DNA from: Caryophanales bacterium
GTDB taxonomy: Bacteria > Bacillota_I > Bacilli_A > RF39 > UBA660
NCBI GenBank assembly: GCA_016282155.1
Contig: JAEEJY010000005.1
Location: forward strand, 1-64,000
Direction of reading: 5' to 3'
Length of the DNA: 64,000 nucleotides
A program made the translations under genes and the position numbers. The notes under the pieces are model-generated. The model had not been told where the DNA came from, did not search any database, and saw only the letters and a list, made by a program, of their open reading frames with translations. This document shows positions 1-9,363 of this stretch, one piece after another (the stretch's first letter is position 1; every line of letters starts with the position of its first letter).

Positions 1-680
1 TCATTATCTCTTCTATAAACATTTGCTCTTGGGTTATCCCATGATCTAAATACTGCTTTAATTGCTCCCATTAATTGTTCTTTTGGATCATTAGGGAAAT
101 CTTTTTTGATTTTCTTTTTATACTCTGCTTTAAATTGTCCTGCTAATTCTTTTAAATCATCAGCAGTTAAATCAACGTCTTGAGTAACTCCCTTTTTCTC
201 TTTCATTTCATCGATTAATTCTTCAAAGTATTTTTTTCCAACTTCCATAACTACGTCAGAATACATTTGAATAAATCTTCTATAGCAGTCCCAAGCCCAT
301 CTTTCATTACCAGACTTTTTAGCTAAAACTTCTACTACTTCTTCATTTAAACCTAAATTTAAAATAGTATCCATCATACCTGGCATTGAAGCACGAGCTC
401 CTGATCTAACAGATACTAATAATGGATTTTCTTTATCACCAAATTTTTTACCTGTTATCTCTTCCATTTTAACAATATACTCATTAATTTGATTTTGGAT
501 TTCTTCATTAATCTCTCTACCATCATTATAATATTGAGTACACGCTTCAGTTGTGATAGTAAAACCTTGAGGTACAGGAAGACCAATATTAGTCATTTCA
601 GCTAAGTTAGCTCCTTTACCACCAAGAAGGTTTCTCATATCAGCATTACCTTCAGTAAATAAATATACGTATTTTGTCAT
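1..680 (-). CDS. ppdK: Pyruvate, phosphate dikinase, N-terminal part (cut by window edge)
   Basis: Reading from the ATG at 680 gives an uninterrupted N-terminal protein of about 226 residues that runs off the left edge. It begins MTKYVYLFTEGNADMRNLLG and has the GGKGANLAEM and RSGARASMPGMMDTILNLG blocks typical of the nucleotide-binding region of pyruvate phosphate dikinase. The enzyme interconverts pyruvate, ATP and Pi with PEP, AMP and PPi in the cytoplasm; in anaerobic Firmicutes it often works glycolytically with PPi. The start is supported by a GGTGAGG ribosome-binding site seven bases upstream. The phosphohistidine and PEP-binding domains lie outside the window, so completeness cannot be judged. 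PEP synthase is a less likely alternative given the N-terminal motifs. Confidence 0.93.
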   Translation of the reverse strand, partial: MTKYVYLFTEGNADMRNLLGGKGANLAEMTNIGLPVPQGFTITTEACTQYYNDGREINEEIQNQINEYIVKMEEITGKKFGDKENPLLVSVRSGARASMPGMMDTILNLGLNEEVVEVLAKKSGNERWAWDCYRRFIQMYSDVVMEVGKKYFEELIDEMKEKKGVTQDVDLTADDLKELAGQFKAEYKKKIKKDFPNDPKEQLMGAIKAVFRSWDNPRANVYRRDN

Positions 681-728
681 ATTACCTCACCTTTCTTGAC
701 TACACTATTATAACAAATCTAACAAACA

Positions 729-753
729 AAAAAAACGTTTTTGACGTTTTTTT
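729..753 (-). terminator. Intrinsic terminator after tdk
   Basis: Nine-base inverted repeat AAAAAACGT/ACGTTTTTT with a five-base loop, followed on the minus strand by a T-run. It lies 11 bases past the tdk stop and upstream of ppdK. Confidence 0.7.
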
Positions 754-763
754 ACAATTGTTT

Positions 764-1429
764 TTATTCTTTTGTACCTAACTTTAAAATTTTAGTAATA
801 TCTTCATCTTTAATTACACGTCTAAAGAAATTACCTTTTGTAAGTTTAAGTTTTAAAACATTTTTAAAATAGCATTTAGGACATAAAGATATATATTCAT
901 AATCAGTTTCACCATCTATTACAACTTGTTCACCTTCATAAACAAATTTACCATTTAAAGTACGAGCATTGAATTTAGCTTTTTTACTACAACTACATAT
1001 AGTTGGAATCTCTTCTATAATATCAGCTAGTTCAAATAAACGTTTAGATCCAGGAAAAGATTTAGTTTGAAAATCTGTTCTTAAACCATAGCAGATAACT
1101 GGAATATCAGCAATCTCTGAGATTGCTCTTAACTCATTAACTTGGGATGGTTGTAAGAACTGTGCTTCATCAACAATAATACAACTAATATTAAAATCTA
1201 TTTTCCCATCCTTATATAATTCTAATAAAGAATCATTTTCTTTAATAATTAAATCTACTTTTCTTTCTAGACCAATCCTTGAAGAAACTTTATCTCCTGC
1301 TTTCGTATCTTTACCTGGTTTAGCTATTAATACTTTCATATTTCTCTCTTCATAATTATGGGCTACTGTTTGTACTTGAATACTTTTACCACTATTCATT
1401 GCTCCATAACGGAATATTAACTTTGACAT
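764..1429 (-). CDS. tdk: Thymidine kinase (type II)
   Basis: A 221-residue cytoplasmic enzyme that phosphorylates thymidine to dTMP (salvage). The P-loop GAMNSGKS is at residues 8-15, a Walker-B-like DEAQFL at about 90, the lasso-region signature DFQTKSFPGSKRLFELAD follows, and two Cys pairs (CSCSK and CPKC) form the structural zinc site of type II kinases. An upstream ATG at 1465 would add 12 residues overlapping the recombinase gene; I chose 1429 because family members start MSKLIFRYG just before the P-loop. The gene follows the Xer recombinase by seven bases, so the two are probably co-transcribed. With dut in this window it contributes to thymidylate supply. Confidence 0.94.
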   Translation of the reverse strand: MSKLIFRYGAMNSGKSIQVQTVAHNYEERNMKVLIAKPGKDTKAGDKVSSRIGLERKVDLIIKENDSLLELYKDGKIDFNISCIIVDEAQFLQPSQVNELRAISEIADIPVICYGLRTDFQTKSFPGSKRLFELADIIEEIPTICSCSKKAKFNARTLNGKFVYEGEQVVIDGETDYEYISLCPKCYFKNVLKLKLTKGNFFRRVIKDEDITKILKLGTKE

Positions 1430-1436
1430 AAATAAC

Positions 1437-2309
1437 CTACTTTCTTCTAGCTCTTGGATGAGCATTTAAATATGTATTACGTAATTGTTCATTGGATACA
1501 TGGGTATATATACCTGTAGTTGATATATTAGAATGCCCTAACAACTCTTTAACTGTCATTAAGTCTGCCCCTTCATTTAACATATGTGTTGCAAATGTAT
1601 GTCTTAATACATGGGGTGTTAAATGAACATTTATCCCACTACTTATAAATATCTTATTAATTATATATTCAACCCCTGATTCAGTTAATTTATTTCCTTT
1701 TTGATTAACAAATAAATACTCACTATTCTTACATAACATACTTCTACTATTATCTAAATAATCATTTAAATAATCAAGACATTTTGTTGTAAAAAATACA
1801 TATCTTTCTTTTGAACCTTTACCTAATATCTTAATCATTCTATTACTCTTATCAATATCACTTACTTTAATATTAATGAGTTCTGCTAAACGAATACCTG
1901 TTGCATAAAACATTTCTAATATTAAAATATCTCTTTTACCTATAATAGTGCTAGTATCTGGAGTTTCCATTATCTTTTCTAGTTCTATAGGATTCAAATA
2001 ATTAGGTAGTCTAAATTCTTGTTTTGGACTACTTAATAACAATGTCGGATTTTCTTTAATATAATTATTATTAAGTAAATACTTATAAAAACTTTTTAAA
2101 GAACTAATATGTCTAGATATAGTTTTAGAAGCATATTTATTATTATACATATATTCTAAATAATTTCTAAAATCATCATACTCTAATTTTCTTATATCTT
2201 TACCATCAAAGAAATTAATAAAATTAGTTAAATCTAAATTATAATTCTCAATTGTTTTAGCTGAATATCTTTTTTGGGTACTCAGATATTTTAAAAATCC
2301 ATCTAGCAT
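1437..2309 (-). CDS. Site-specific tyrosine recombinase, XerC/XerD family
   Basis: A 290-residue recombinase. The N-terminal SAM-like core-binding domain (about 1-85) is followed by a catalytic domain with the expected residues: Arg in ATGIRLAELINI (about 140), Lys in the beta-hairpin KGSKERYVF, HxLRH (about 240), a His in LLGHSNISTT, and the nucleophilic Tyr in GIYTHV (about 266). Length and full catalytic set fit chromosome-dimer resolution at dif with FtsK (an ftsK gene lies at 55-57 kb). No att-like repeats or phage genes flank it, which argues against a mobile integrase. XerC and XerD cannot be separated by eye, so no symbol is given. Start 2309 is backed by GGTGATAAT directly upstream; an earlier ATG at 2336 lacks a site. 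Confidence 0.92.
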   Translation of the reverse strand: MLDGFLKYLSTQKRYSAKTIENYNLDLTNFINFFDGKDIRKLEYDDFRNYLEYMYNNKYASKTISRHISSLKSFYKYLLNNNYIKENPTLLLSSPKQEFRLPNYLNPIELEKIMETPDTSTIIGKRDILILEMFYATGIRLAELINIKVSDIDKSNRMIKILGKGSKERYVFFTTKCLDYLNDYLDNSRSMLCKNSEYLFVNQKGNKLTESGVEYIINKIFISSGINVHLTPHVLRHTFATHMLNEGADLMTVKELLGHSNISTTGIYTHVSNEQLRNTYLNAHPRARRK

Positions 2310-2334
2310 ATTATCACCATCTTCATTATAGCAC

Positions 2335-2359
2335 AAAAAAGAGGAATTATATTCCTCTT
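2335..2359 (-). terminator. Terminator overlapping the stop of the 2347-3075 gene
   Basis: Stem AAGAGGAAT/ATTCCTCTT (9 bp, 3-base loop) followed on minus by TTTTTT. The TAA stop at 2347-2349 lies at the stem-loop junction. Confidence 0.85.
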
Positions 2360-3075
2360 GTATATTCTACTTCTGTTTCTGGTAGACCTTCTAAGTATCT
2401 TTCATATTCTTCTATTTCTTCATCTGTGAAGTTTTCAAGATCATATTTATATCTTTTATCATTTTCATCTATATATTCTTCCTCACTACTAGAACTAGCA
2501 GTAGATTCAGTACTTCCATCTTCAAATGGATTTTCTTCAAGAAAATGACGGTTTAAATATTCCATTCTTTCAGCTTCGGGCAATTTACTTATCTTATATT
2601 CTTCAACGGCAAATACAAGGTATCTAAATTGCGAATAACTAGATAAGTATTCAATTAATTTATTATAATTAAACTCACTAAAATTAAGATAACATTGTTG
2701 AATATATTCTTTTACCTTCATACTAAGTGAAGGATATTCCATTAGTAATTGATAAAACTCATGATTTCTGTTTACTTCTCTTAAACAAGAATAAACATAG
2801 GATCTAAAAAGATTTCCCTTTAATTTTCTATTTTCATCGACTTCGACTTTTGTTAAAGCATCATGATCTTTATAAGCTATATCTAAACTACGACTATTAT
2901 TTTTATAGCGATAGTATATTTGAAGACTACGAATATGTATCCCTTTTAAATGTAACTTTTCAATAATTTCGTTAGCTGTATCACAAGTAGTTGTGAAATC
3001 ATCTATCTTCTTTAAATTAACCTTTGTATAGCCCTCTACAGGTTTATTATCAGCCATTAAAGTATATCTACCCAT
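2347..3075 (-). CDS. Hypothetical protein, acidic C-terminal tail
   Basis: A 242-residue soluble protein that I do not recognise. There is no signal peptide or membrane segment. Residues 1-170 are mixed alpha/beta in character with many Tyr, Lys and Glu. The C-terminal quarter is low-complexity and acidic (a Ser/Thr/Glu stretch, then FTDEEIEEYERYLEGL), suggesting a flexible tail. An AGGAGGG site overlaps the end of the upstream rhomboid gene and supports the start. It is the last gene of a minus-strand run rluD - rhomboid - this gene and ends in a strong terminator. Function unknown; the neighbours do not constrain it. Confidence 0.75.
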   Translation of the reverse strand: MGRYTLMADNKPVEGYTKVNLKKIDDFTTTCDTANEIIEKLHLKGIHIRSLQIYYRYKNNSRSLDIAYKDHDALTKVEVDENRKLKGNLFRSYVYSCLREVNRNHEFYQLLMEYPSLSMKVKEYIQQCYLNFSEFNYNKLIEYLSSYSQFRYLVFAVEEYKISKLPEAERMEYLNRHFLEENPFEDGSTESTASSSSEEEYIDENDKRYKYDLENFTDEEIEEYERYLEGLPETEVEYTRGI

Positions 3076-3086
3076 AAGCCCTCCTA

Positions 3087-4226
3087 TTAACGGAAAAATA
3101 CCATATAAATTAAGAATCCTATAAATATTAATGCCATTATTATACCATTAATAATATTTGAGTTATTTGATTTATATTTAACTCCTACTGCTTTGGCTAA
3201 GAGAATACCTCCTATTAAACCTCCAATATGTCCGGCACTATCAATATTACTTGCCATAAATCCAAGTAATAGATTAAGCATAATAATCGGAATTATTTGG
3301 GATTTAATAACATCATCTAAAAATACGCGATAATGATATCCAAAGTATAACATTGCTCCTAGTAAACCAAAGATAGCTCCACTAGCTCCGATACTAGGTG
3401 TTCCTGGATTAAACATAATTGAAAGTAAATTACCAGTAATTAAACTTCCTAAATATATAATTAAATATTTAGTTTTACCAAAATAACTTTCTATTTGTGG
3501 TCCTATTACATATAAAGCATACATATTACATAATAAATGTATAACTGATACATGTAAGAATCCCGCTGTTAAAAGACGATATATATCACCATTTTTAACA
3601 AAAGGTCCATAATTAGAGAAATTATTTATAAAATAATCTTTACCATATATTAAAGTTAAGATATATACCGCTATATTAATTGCGATAAATAACTTTGTAA
3701 TAACAGGACTTTTCTTTGTGAAAACATCTTCAGCTTTTTTAGCATCTTCTTCATTTTTCTTACCTATTTCATTAGTAAGTTTCATAAATAATTCAAAGCC
3801 TTGTTCTTTAAATTTAGAAACTTTTGTAATAGTTGGGAATTCATCTAATACAAATTCAAATTTATTAATATCATTAATATCATCTATCTTTATCCAATCA
3901 ATATTCGCACTATAACTAGCATTCGTATTAACATTTTCTCCAATATTAACAAAAATACTTAAAGTATTCATACTAAAAGACATTGTCTTTTTACGAATCT
4001 TTTTCATTATTTGTTCAGTGCGATACATATCCATTTCCATTTGATCATCATTATGGATATAATTAGATACTAAACGTATTATCTTATAATCACTTTCTAA
4101 GTTTTCTAACCAAATTTCATTTTGGACTCCACGTAATATAATTGGATTATAATTTTGTTCAGTAACAAAATAATGTAATAGTTTCATTACTATTTCATCA
4201 TTTTCACTAACACTTATTGCTTCCAT
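3087..4226 (-). CDS. Rhomboid family intramembrane serine protease (GluP-like)
   Basis: A 379-residue membrane protein. The N-terminal about 175 residues are soluble and cytoplasmic. They are followed by six to seven hydrophobic segments with the rhomboid signatures: ALYVIGPQIESYFG, the catalytic Ser in PSIGASGAIFGLLGA (about 280), and the catalytic His in DSAGHIGGLIGG (about 333). Rhomboids cleave single-pass membrane substrates within the bilayer; the large N-terminal soluble domain resembles the GluP/YqgP arrangement of Bacilli. Start 4226 is chosen for AGGTGATAAA upstream and because it avoids overlap with the rluD-type gene ending at 4235. The substrate is unknown. Confidence 0.9.
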   Translation of the reverse strand: MEAISVSENDEIVMKLLHYFVTEQNYNPIILRGVQNEIWLENLESDYKIIRLVSNYIHNDDQMEMDMYRTEQIMKKIRKKTMSFSMNTLSIFVNIGENVNTNASYSANIDWIKIDDINDINKFEFVLDEFPTITKVSKFKEQGFELFMKLTNEIGKKNEEDAKKAEDVFTKKSPVITKLFIAINIAVYILTLIYGKDYFINNFSNYGPFVKNGDIYRLLTAGFLHVSVIHLLCNMYALYVIGPQIESYFGKTKYLIIYLGSLITGNLLSIMFNPGTPSIGASGAIFGLLGAMLYFGYHYRVFLDDVIKSQIIPIIMLNLLLGFMASNIDSAGHIGGLIGGILLAKAVGVKYKSNNSNIINGIIMALIFIGFLIYMVFFR

Positions 4227-4234
4227 TTTATCAC

Positions 4235-5131
4235 CTATTCTTGTCTTAATATTTCTTGTATGTTTGTGAAACAAGCAGGAAGTTCACTATCAAACTTCAT
4301 ATACTCTTTTGTTGTTGGATGAATAAATCCAAGTTCTTTAGCATGCAAACATTGTCCTGTATTATCAAATAGTTTTTTACCTGAATAAACAGGATCATTA
4401 ACAACAGGATGACCTATATATTTCATATGTACTCTTATTTGATGTGTACGTCCTGTTTCTAATTTTAATTCAATTAATGTTGCATTCTTATATCTTTCAA
4501 TTACTCTAAAATGAGTAACTGCTTTTTTACTATTATCTGGCGTAACAGCCATCTTTTTACGATCATGAGGATCTCTACCTATTGGAGCATCAACAGTACC
4601 TGTTTCATTATTAATTACACCCCATACTAAAGCATAATAAACACGATATGTTTTCTTCTCTTCTAATTCTTTAGCAAGTATCTCATGAGCTTTATTATTC
4701 TTGGCTACCATAAGTAAGCCTGTTGTATCAGCATCAATACGATGAACTATACCAGGTCTAAACTCTCCATTTATATCACTTAGATTTTTACTATGATATA
4801 AAAGACCATTTACTAAAGTACCTGTATAATTACCGGCAGCTGGATGAACAACTACACCATTAGCTTTATTTACAACAATGACATCATCATCTTCATATAC
4901 AATATCTAAATCCATTTTTTCAGGATTTGCTTTTATTTCTTTCTCCTCATAATTAACATCAATTATATCACCATTTTTAATAATATAACCAGCTTTTACT
5001 TTATTTGAATTTACTACTATTAAAGCATCTTTAATTAAAGATGTAATCTTACTACGACTAAAATCCGTATTACTAGCTAAATATTGGTCTAATCTAGTAC
5101 CAGCATTTTCTTCATTAACTACAAATTGCAT
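4235..5131 (-). CDS. Large-subunit-type RNA pseudouridine synthase (RluD family)
   Basis: A 298-residue enzyme isomerising uridines in RNA, most likely 23S rRNA. An N-terminal S4 RNA-binding domain (residues about 8-70, with GTRLDQYLA and SRSKITSLIK) precedes the RluA/RluD catalytic domain. The catalytic Asp is in GIVHRIDADTTGLLMVAK (about 132); the usual HRLDKDTSG is slightly altered but the Asp is kept. RTHQIRVHM and HPVVNDPVYS are further signatures. The gene overlaps the 3' end of lspA by 17 bases, a pairing common in Firmicutes (lspA-rluD/ylyB), which supports translational coupling. The ATG at 5131 has GGAG eleven bases upstream; a GTG at 5140 is possible but worse spaced. Confidence 0.92.
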   Translation of the reverse strand: MQFVVNEENAGTRLDQYLASNTDFSRSKITSLIKDALIVVNSNKVKAGYIIKNGDIIDVNYEEKEIKANPEKMDLDIVYEDDDVIVVNKANGVVVHPAAGNYTGTLVNGLLYHSKNLSDINGEFRPGIVHRIDADTTGLLMVAKNNKAHEILAKELEEKKTYRVYYALVWGVINNETGTVDAPIGRDPHDRKKMAVTPDNSKKAVTHFRVIERYKNATLIELKLETGRTHQIRVHMKYIGHPVVNDPVYSGKKLFDNTGQCLHAKELGFIHPTTKEYMKFDSELPACFTNIQEILRQE

Positions 5132-5588
5132 CTTTATCACTACTCCTAAACTCACTTATAAGTAAAGCTATAACACTAATAACAATATACATATCAGCAA
5201 TATTAAATATTGGGAAATCATATCCAAAGATATAGATATCAATAAAATCAATTACATATCCTTTGGTAATACGATCTATTAAATTACCAATAATACCGGC
5301 ATATAAAAATGCATATATCATTTTAGTTGTTTTTGTTAATTTTTGTTTTCTTATAAAATATACATATATTAATACCAAAGCAGCAATGCCTGTCATTATT
5401 AAGATGAATTCTTGACCCATCATAACATTCCAAGCTGCTCCTGTATTATATGTTTTTCTTATATAAAATAAATTCTTAATTACTTTTAATTTGCTCTTTA
5501 TATCTAAAACACATACTTTAGATATTTGATCAACAATAACAAGGAAAAACATTATTAATGTATATCTATTTAATACTAATTTCTTCAT
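5115..5588 (-). CDS. lspA: Lipoprotein signal peptidase (signal peptidase II)
   Basis: A 157-residue, four-span membrane aspartyl protease that removes signal peptides from lipid-modified prolipoproteins. The two catalytic Asp motifs are present: GNLIDRITKGYVIDFIDI and FNIADMYIVIS. The family motif with DQISK near the N-terminus and NTGAAWN is also clear. Length matches the family. Start 5588 is supported by AGGTGATTTC. Its substrates would include the lipobox proteins in this window at 43915-44352 (LLTGC) and 60315-60716 (LFTGC). A TATAAT-like -10 lies just upstream on the minus strand, so lspA probably begins the lspA-rluD-rhomboid transcript. Confidence 0.96.
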   Translation of the reverse strand: MKKLVLNRYTLIMFFLVIVDQISKVCVLDIKSKLKVIKNLFYIRKTYNTGAAWNVMMGQEFILIMTGIAALVLIYVYFIRKQKLTKTTKMIYAFLYAGIIGNLIDRITKGYVIDFIDIYIFGYDFPIFNIADMYIVISVIALLISEFRSSDKDAICS

Positions 5589-5621
5589 GAAATCACCTTA
5601 TTAATTATACCATATTTTTAA

Positions 5622-5659
5622 GAAAGAAAAAACTGTATTATAGAAATTCTACTCTACAG
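5622..5659 (-). terminator. Probable terminator of the cell-wall hydrolase gene
   Basis: Outer stem CTGTA/TACAG with inner TAGA/TCTA pairing surrounds the TAG stop at 5649-5651 and is followed on minus by TTTTTTC. The internal mismatches make it weaker than most terminators here. Confidence 0.55.
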
Positions 5660-8600
5660 TTAATTCAATTCTAAATCTCTTTTCTCTATTCATTTTAATA
5701 GTGTATTTTTTATCACCTATTGTTTTTGTTATATTTACATCATTAAATATATTATCAAGTTCACCGTAATCATCAACTTTATCAGTTTTTGTATGAACGA
5801 TAATAGCATATGTACCTTTTGGAAGTGTTGATATATCAATAGATGTATCATACCAAGCTCTTAACTTACTATATCCATCAGGTACTCTTAATGTTACTGT
5901 ATAAAGCCCTTTACTAGTAGCTCCTACATTAGTATTTAAATATAACTCATTAGTTTTGACATTTTCAAATACTAAATTTCTTTCAATTAAAGTATTTTCT
6001 GAATAGTCAGCTTTAATACTATGTGAAACTGCTTGAATATGTAACTTATCATCCTTAAATTCAATTGTTGCTAAGGCATTATACATATTATCACTAGTTG
6101 GTGGATCTACTTTACTAATAAGGCCATTATCACGAATAAATAGTTCAATAGGCATTGCCTTTTTATAATAGTTAACTCTTAATCTATATCCTCTACCATC
6201 TACTTCAAATTTTGATGTCTTACGGACATAATTATGGTCAGTTAATTCAACTTTAGCTTCATAATCTCCCATACGACTACGAATATAAACTATATAATTA
6301 CCTTCTGGTACAGAAGATAAATCAATACCATCTTTAAACCAAGCACCTGTATAATCATATTTACTATCTATCTTAATATCATAAGGAGTATTTTCTGTTA
6401 ATCGAGATATATTTCTTACATAGACTGCTTTAGTTTCTTCGTTTTCTAAAATCATCGCATACTTAATATTAAAATCTTTTTTATTATTCATATTTTTAAT
6501 AATTAAGTGCCCTTCAATATCAAGTAATTTAGTAGCAGGATTATATTCTAACTCAGTTAAACCAAAGATACTATCTTTATTGATGAAATTCTTTTCAACT
6601 ACACTAAATTTAATTGTTTTGGATACTGAGTGTCCATAACTATCACTTACAGAATAAGTAACATTATAATCTCCTACTACAGCAGTATTTACTGTACCGG
6701 AAGTAGTAACACTAGTAATTAAATTACCATCCTCACGGTCAGTAGCTCTAATATAATCAATTAAATTAATTTGATCATCTACATAAACAGTTACATCTTC
6801 ACCAGTTATAACTGGTTCTGCATTTTCTCTTACATGAACTGTTCTTTCTTTTGTAGCAGTTATTTCATCATCATTAGTTACACTATATGTAATTGTATAA
6901 TCTCCTATTTTGTTAATATTAACATTATTAGATACTACTTCTAATCTATCTGTTAAATCTCCAAAATAATTATCGATAACAGTTACACCTTCTTTAGGAT
7001 TATAACTTTGTCCTTCACCTAATTCTAAATCAGCGAAATAAATTTGTGGGTAATGTGTTGGTCTTATAGTAATAGTTACTGTTTTAGATACACCAAAATC
7101 ATTATTATCTTTAACAGTATATGTTGCTTGATATTCTCCAACACGATTAGTATTTACATATGAATCATCAAGAGATATTCTACTTGTTATATCGCCATCT
7201 TCATAATCAATAGCCGTAACACCTTTAAGTAAATCTATATCTGTACCTTGCGTAAATTCCATATCACTAACATTTATTTCTGGTTGTTTATTCCATACAT
7301 ATAAATCTTGTTCACGAATATAGCCATAACAATTACTGAAACTATAAGTGACAGTATTATCAATTACTCTATTAGAATTTAAAGTTACATCAGTATAAAC
7401 TTTATAGAATTTTTGACCATTTACTTCTACTTCATCAAATACGATAAATGGCATATCATATAAACCTTCACCTGAACCATAATTCTTTGTTTCATAGATA
7501 ACACCTTTAGTTGTATCTGGTTCTTTATAAATTTTTGTAAATGGATTTTGCGCAATACCTAATGTATTTTTATTCTCTTCAACACGTCCTGTATTAAGAT
7601 CATTTAAAAAGGCATGTGTTGTATCCGTTTCACCAGCATATGGATCAGTAGCATAATTTACCTTATAACCACTATTCTTATTACCTGGATGAGTTCCACG
7701 ATAACGCCAGTCATATATATTAGAATATCCTGTATTACCACCTAAGTTAGCAGTATATTCATCAATTGAATCTTTAACACTATTATAAGTTTTAGCATTT
7801 TGATATGCTGTATTTCCTTCACCGGATGCACCGTAACCAAATAAGTTATTCTTAGCTATAGCAAGGCGGTCATTACCTCCACCACTTTCTGTTAAAGCGG
7901 CTGCTAAAACTTTTGCTGGGTCAACACCATATTTGCTTGCTACATCAACAAACCAATCTGCATGTCCATAAATAACTGATTCTCTACCTGGATCATGTAA
8001 TAATGTTCCGGTAGGTATATCATAATAATAACTTCTTTCATGCGTTAAACCACTTGTAAATTTAGCAGCTATTTGAGCATTCATCGTTGGAATCAAAGAA
8101 GCATCAGAACGATGAAGTGGTGCTCTTGAAGGTAAATATTGGAAATACGAAAAATGTGGATGTCCAGCATTTATCGCATTATTATAATTACCAGCACGAT
8201 AATCATCTACTAATGTTTTAAAGTCTTTATAGAAATAAATACCATCAAAACTGTAATATCTGTAGGCAATTAAAATATCTACATCATTATTTACAGCTTT
8301 TGGATTATTGTTTAAGAAGTATACTTTTCTACCAGCTTCAGGATAGTAGAAAGGTGCTTCACCAAGATATTGCCATGCTTCATAATGCGATGGGCCTTCA
8401 TGAGCATGATGACGTAAAATATTACTTTGAACAAAATAAACAGAATCATAGATGAAGCTTCTTTCTTCTGTTGCCCAATCGGATTGTGTTGCTACATATC
8501 CCTTTGTACCATTATAGTCAATGTAATACCATTTATAACCATTTTGTTCTACTGTTTTTGATGGATAGAAAGTATATCTTTCTCCCCTATGAACAACTGC

Positions 8601-9224
8601 ACCACTTATTTCTGTAGTAGCATTAATAACAGGTTCAGTTCGAACTTTAATACCATCACCAGCATTAATTAATAATTTTGGTAAGTTATTAGTTTTACCA
8701 TAACCACCATTACCTAATCTATCACTTGCGCCATAATTTTCTGAGATTGGAACAATATATCTATCATCAGCTTTAATCCATCCTGTTACACCACTTAGTT
8801 TAATTTTAACAGTGTTATATGTAGGATTATAATCAATAAATACAGCATCTGTTGCCCAAGCACCAGCCATACCAGTTTGTCTTCCTGTTAAATTAGCATT
8901 AGCATATACAATGATATCTCCATCACCGTTTACTCTGTTATAACCATTTGATTTAGGACGGTCCATTTTAACAGTTGCATAATCAGCCCACATAACTAAA
9001 TTATTATTTGAAATAAATAAAGTCTTTTCTAGAGTTGATGTTAGCTTTTGAGCAGTAATTACAGCTTTAGCTTCATTAAACGAATTATAAGTTCCTAAAG
9101 TAACTTTAGCATCTTCATAAGCATAGCCTAAATACCAAGCTGCATGGGCCTTAGTTAGAGGCATAAACATTACTAAAAACGCAAACAAAAATAGAAAAAA
9201 TAGATATTTTTTACCAAATTTCAT
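5649..9224 (-). CDS. Secreted multidomain peptidoglycan hydrolase (SH3, glucosaminidase, Ig-like repeats)
   Basis: A 1191-residue exported protein with a classical signal peptide (charged start, hydrophobic core, TKAHA-AW cleavage). An SH3b-like segment lies at about 185-255 (GIKVRTEPV through GTKGYVATQ). A lysozyme-like endo-beta-N-acetylglucosaminidase domain lies at about 410-560; the probable catalytic Glu is in AAALTESGGGNDR (about 445), followed by NNLFGYGA. Three DUF5011/HYR-type Ig domains start near 650, 723 and 803. Two copies of a further beta-rich module occupy about 885-990 and 1058-1160. No LPXTG or LysM is seen, so retention may rely on SH3 or C-terminal binding. Likely role: cell-wall turnover or daughter-cell separation. 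AGGAGGT upstream fixes the start. Confidence 0.85.
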   Translation of the reverse strand: MKFGKKYLFFLFLFAFLVMFMPLTKAHAAWYLGYAYEDAKVTLGTYNSFNEAKAVITAQKLTSTLEKTLFISNNNLVMWADYATVKMDRPKSNGYNRVNGDGDIIVYANANLTGRQTGMAGAWATDAVFIDYNPTYNTVKIKLSGVTGWIKADDRYIVPISENYGASDRLGNGGYGKTNNLPKLLINAGDGIKVRTEPVINATTEISGAVVHRGERYTFYPSKTVEQNGYKWYYIDYNGTKGYVATQSDWATEERSFIYDSVYFVQSNILRHHAHEGPSHYEAWQYLGEAPFYYPEAGRKVYFLNNNPKAVNNDVDILIAYRYYSFDGIYFYKDFKTLVDDYRAGNYNNAINAGHPHFSYFQYLPSRAPLHRSDASLIPTMNAQIAAKFTSGLTHERSYYYDIPTGTLLHDPGRESVIYGHADWFVDVASKYGVDPAKVLAAALTESGGGNDRLAIAKNNLFGYGASGEGNTAYQNAKTYNSVKDSIDEYTANLGGNTGYSNIYDWRYRGTHPGNKNSGYKVNYATDPYAGETDTTHAFLNDLNTGRVEENKNTLGIAQNPFTKIYKEPDTTKGVIYETKNYGSGEGLYDMPFIVFDEVEVNGQKFYKVYTDVTLNSNRVIDNTVTYSFSNCYGYIREQDLYVWNKQPEINVSDMEFTQGTDIDLLKGVTAIDYEDGDITSRISLDDSYVNTNRVGEYQATYTVKDNNDFGVSKTVTITIRPTHYPQIYFADLELGEGQSYNPKEGVTVIDNYFGDLTDRLEVVSNNVNINKIGDYTITYSVTNDDEITATKERTVHVRENAEPVITGEDVTVYVDDQINLIDYIRATDREDGNLITSVTTSGTVNTAVVGDYNVTYSVSDSYGHSVSKTIKFSVVEKNFINKDSIFGLTELEYNPATKLLDIEGHLIIKNMNNKKDFNIKYAMILENEETKAVYVRNISRLTENTPYDIKIDSKYDYTGAWFKDGIDLSSVPEGNYIVYIRSRMGDYEAKVELTDHNYVRKTSKFEVDGRGYRLRVNYYKKAMPIELFIRDNGLISKVDPPTSDNMYNALATIEFKDDKLHIQAVSHSIKADYSENTLIERNLVFENVKTNELYLNTNVGATSKGLYTVTLRVPDGYSKLRAWYDTSIDISTLPKGTYAIIVHTKTDKVDDYGELDNIFNDVNITKTIGDKKYTIKMNREKRFRIELTVE

Positions 9225-9247
9225 ATTTATACCTCCTATTCTAAGTA

Positions 9248-9275
9248 TATTATAGCAAAAATCTCCTTATTTTTA
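9248..9275 (-). promoter_or_regulatory. Possible promoter of the hydrolase gene
   Basis: On the minus strand a TATAAT lies about 20 bases before the AGGAGG site of the hydrolase gene, with a poor -35 (TTTAAA) 17 bases upstream. Only the -10 is convincing. Confidence 0.45.
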
Positions 9276-9310
9276 AAGGAACGAAGCGTATACTTGACAC
9301 TATTTTTTAA

Positions 9311-9338
9311 TTGACTTTTTTAAAAAGAATGATAGAAT
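9311..9338 (+). promoter_or_regulatory. Promoter of pgsA
   Basis: TTGACT (9311-9316), 16-base spacer, TAGAAT (9333-9338), followed by an AGGGGG ribosome-binding site and the ATG at 9364. Confidence 0.6.
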
Positions 9339-9363
9339 AATAAGCACATAGAGGGGGATTTTT

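Noticed and set aside
1437-2309. Recombinase as sign of an integrated mobile element
   Set aside because: Length and motifs match housekeeping XerC/D; no att repeats, tRNA or phage genes flank it.
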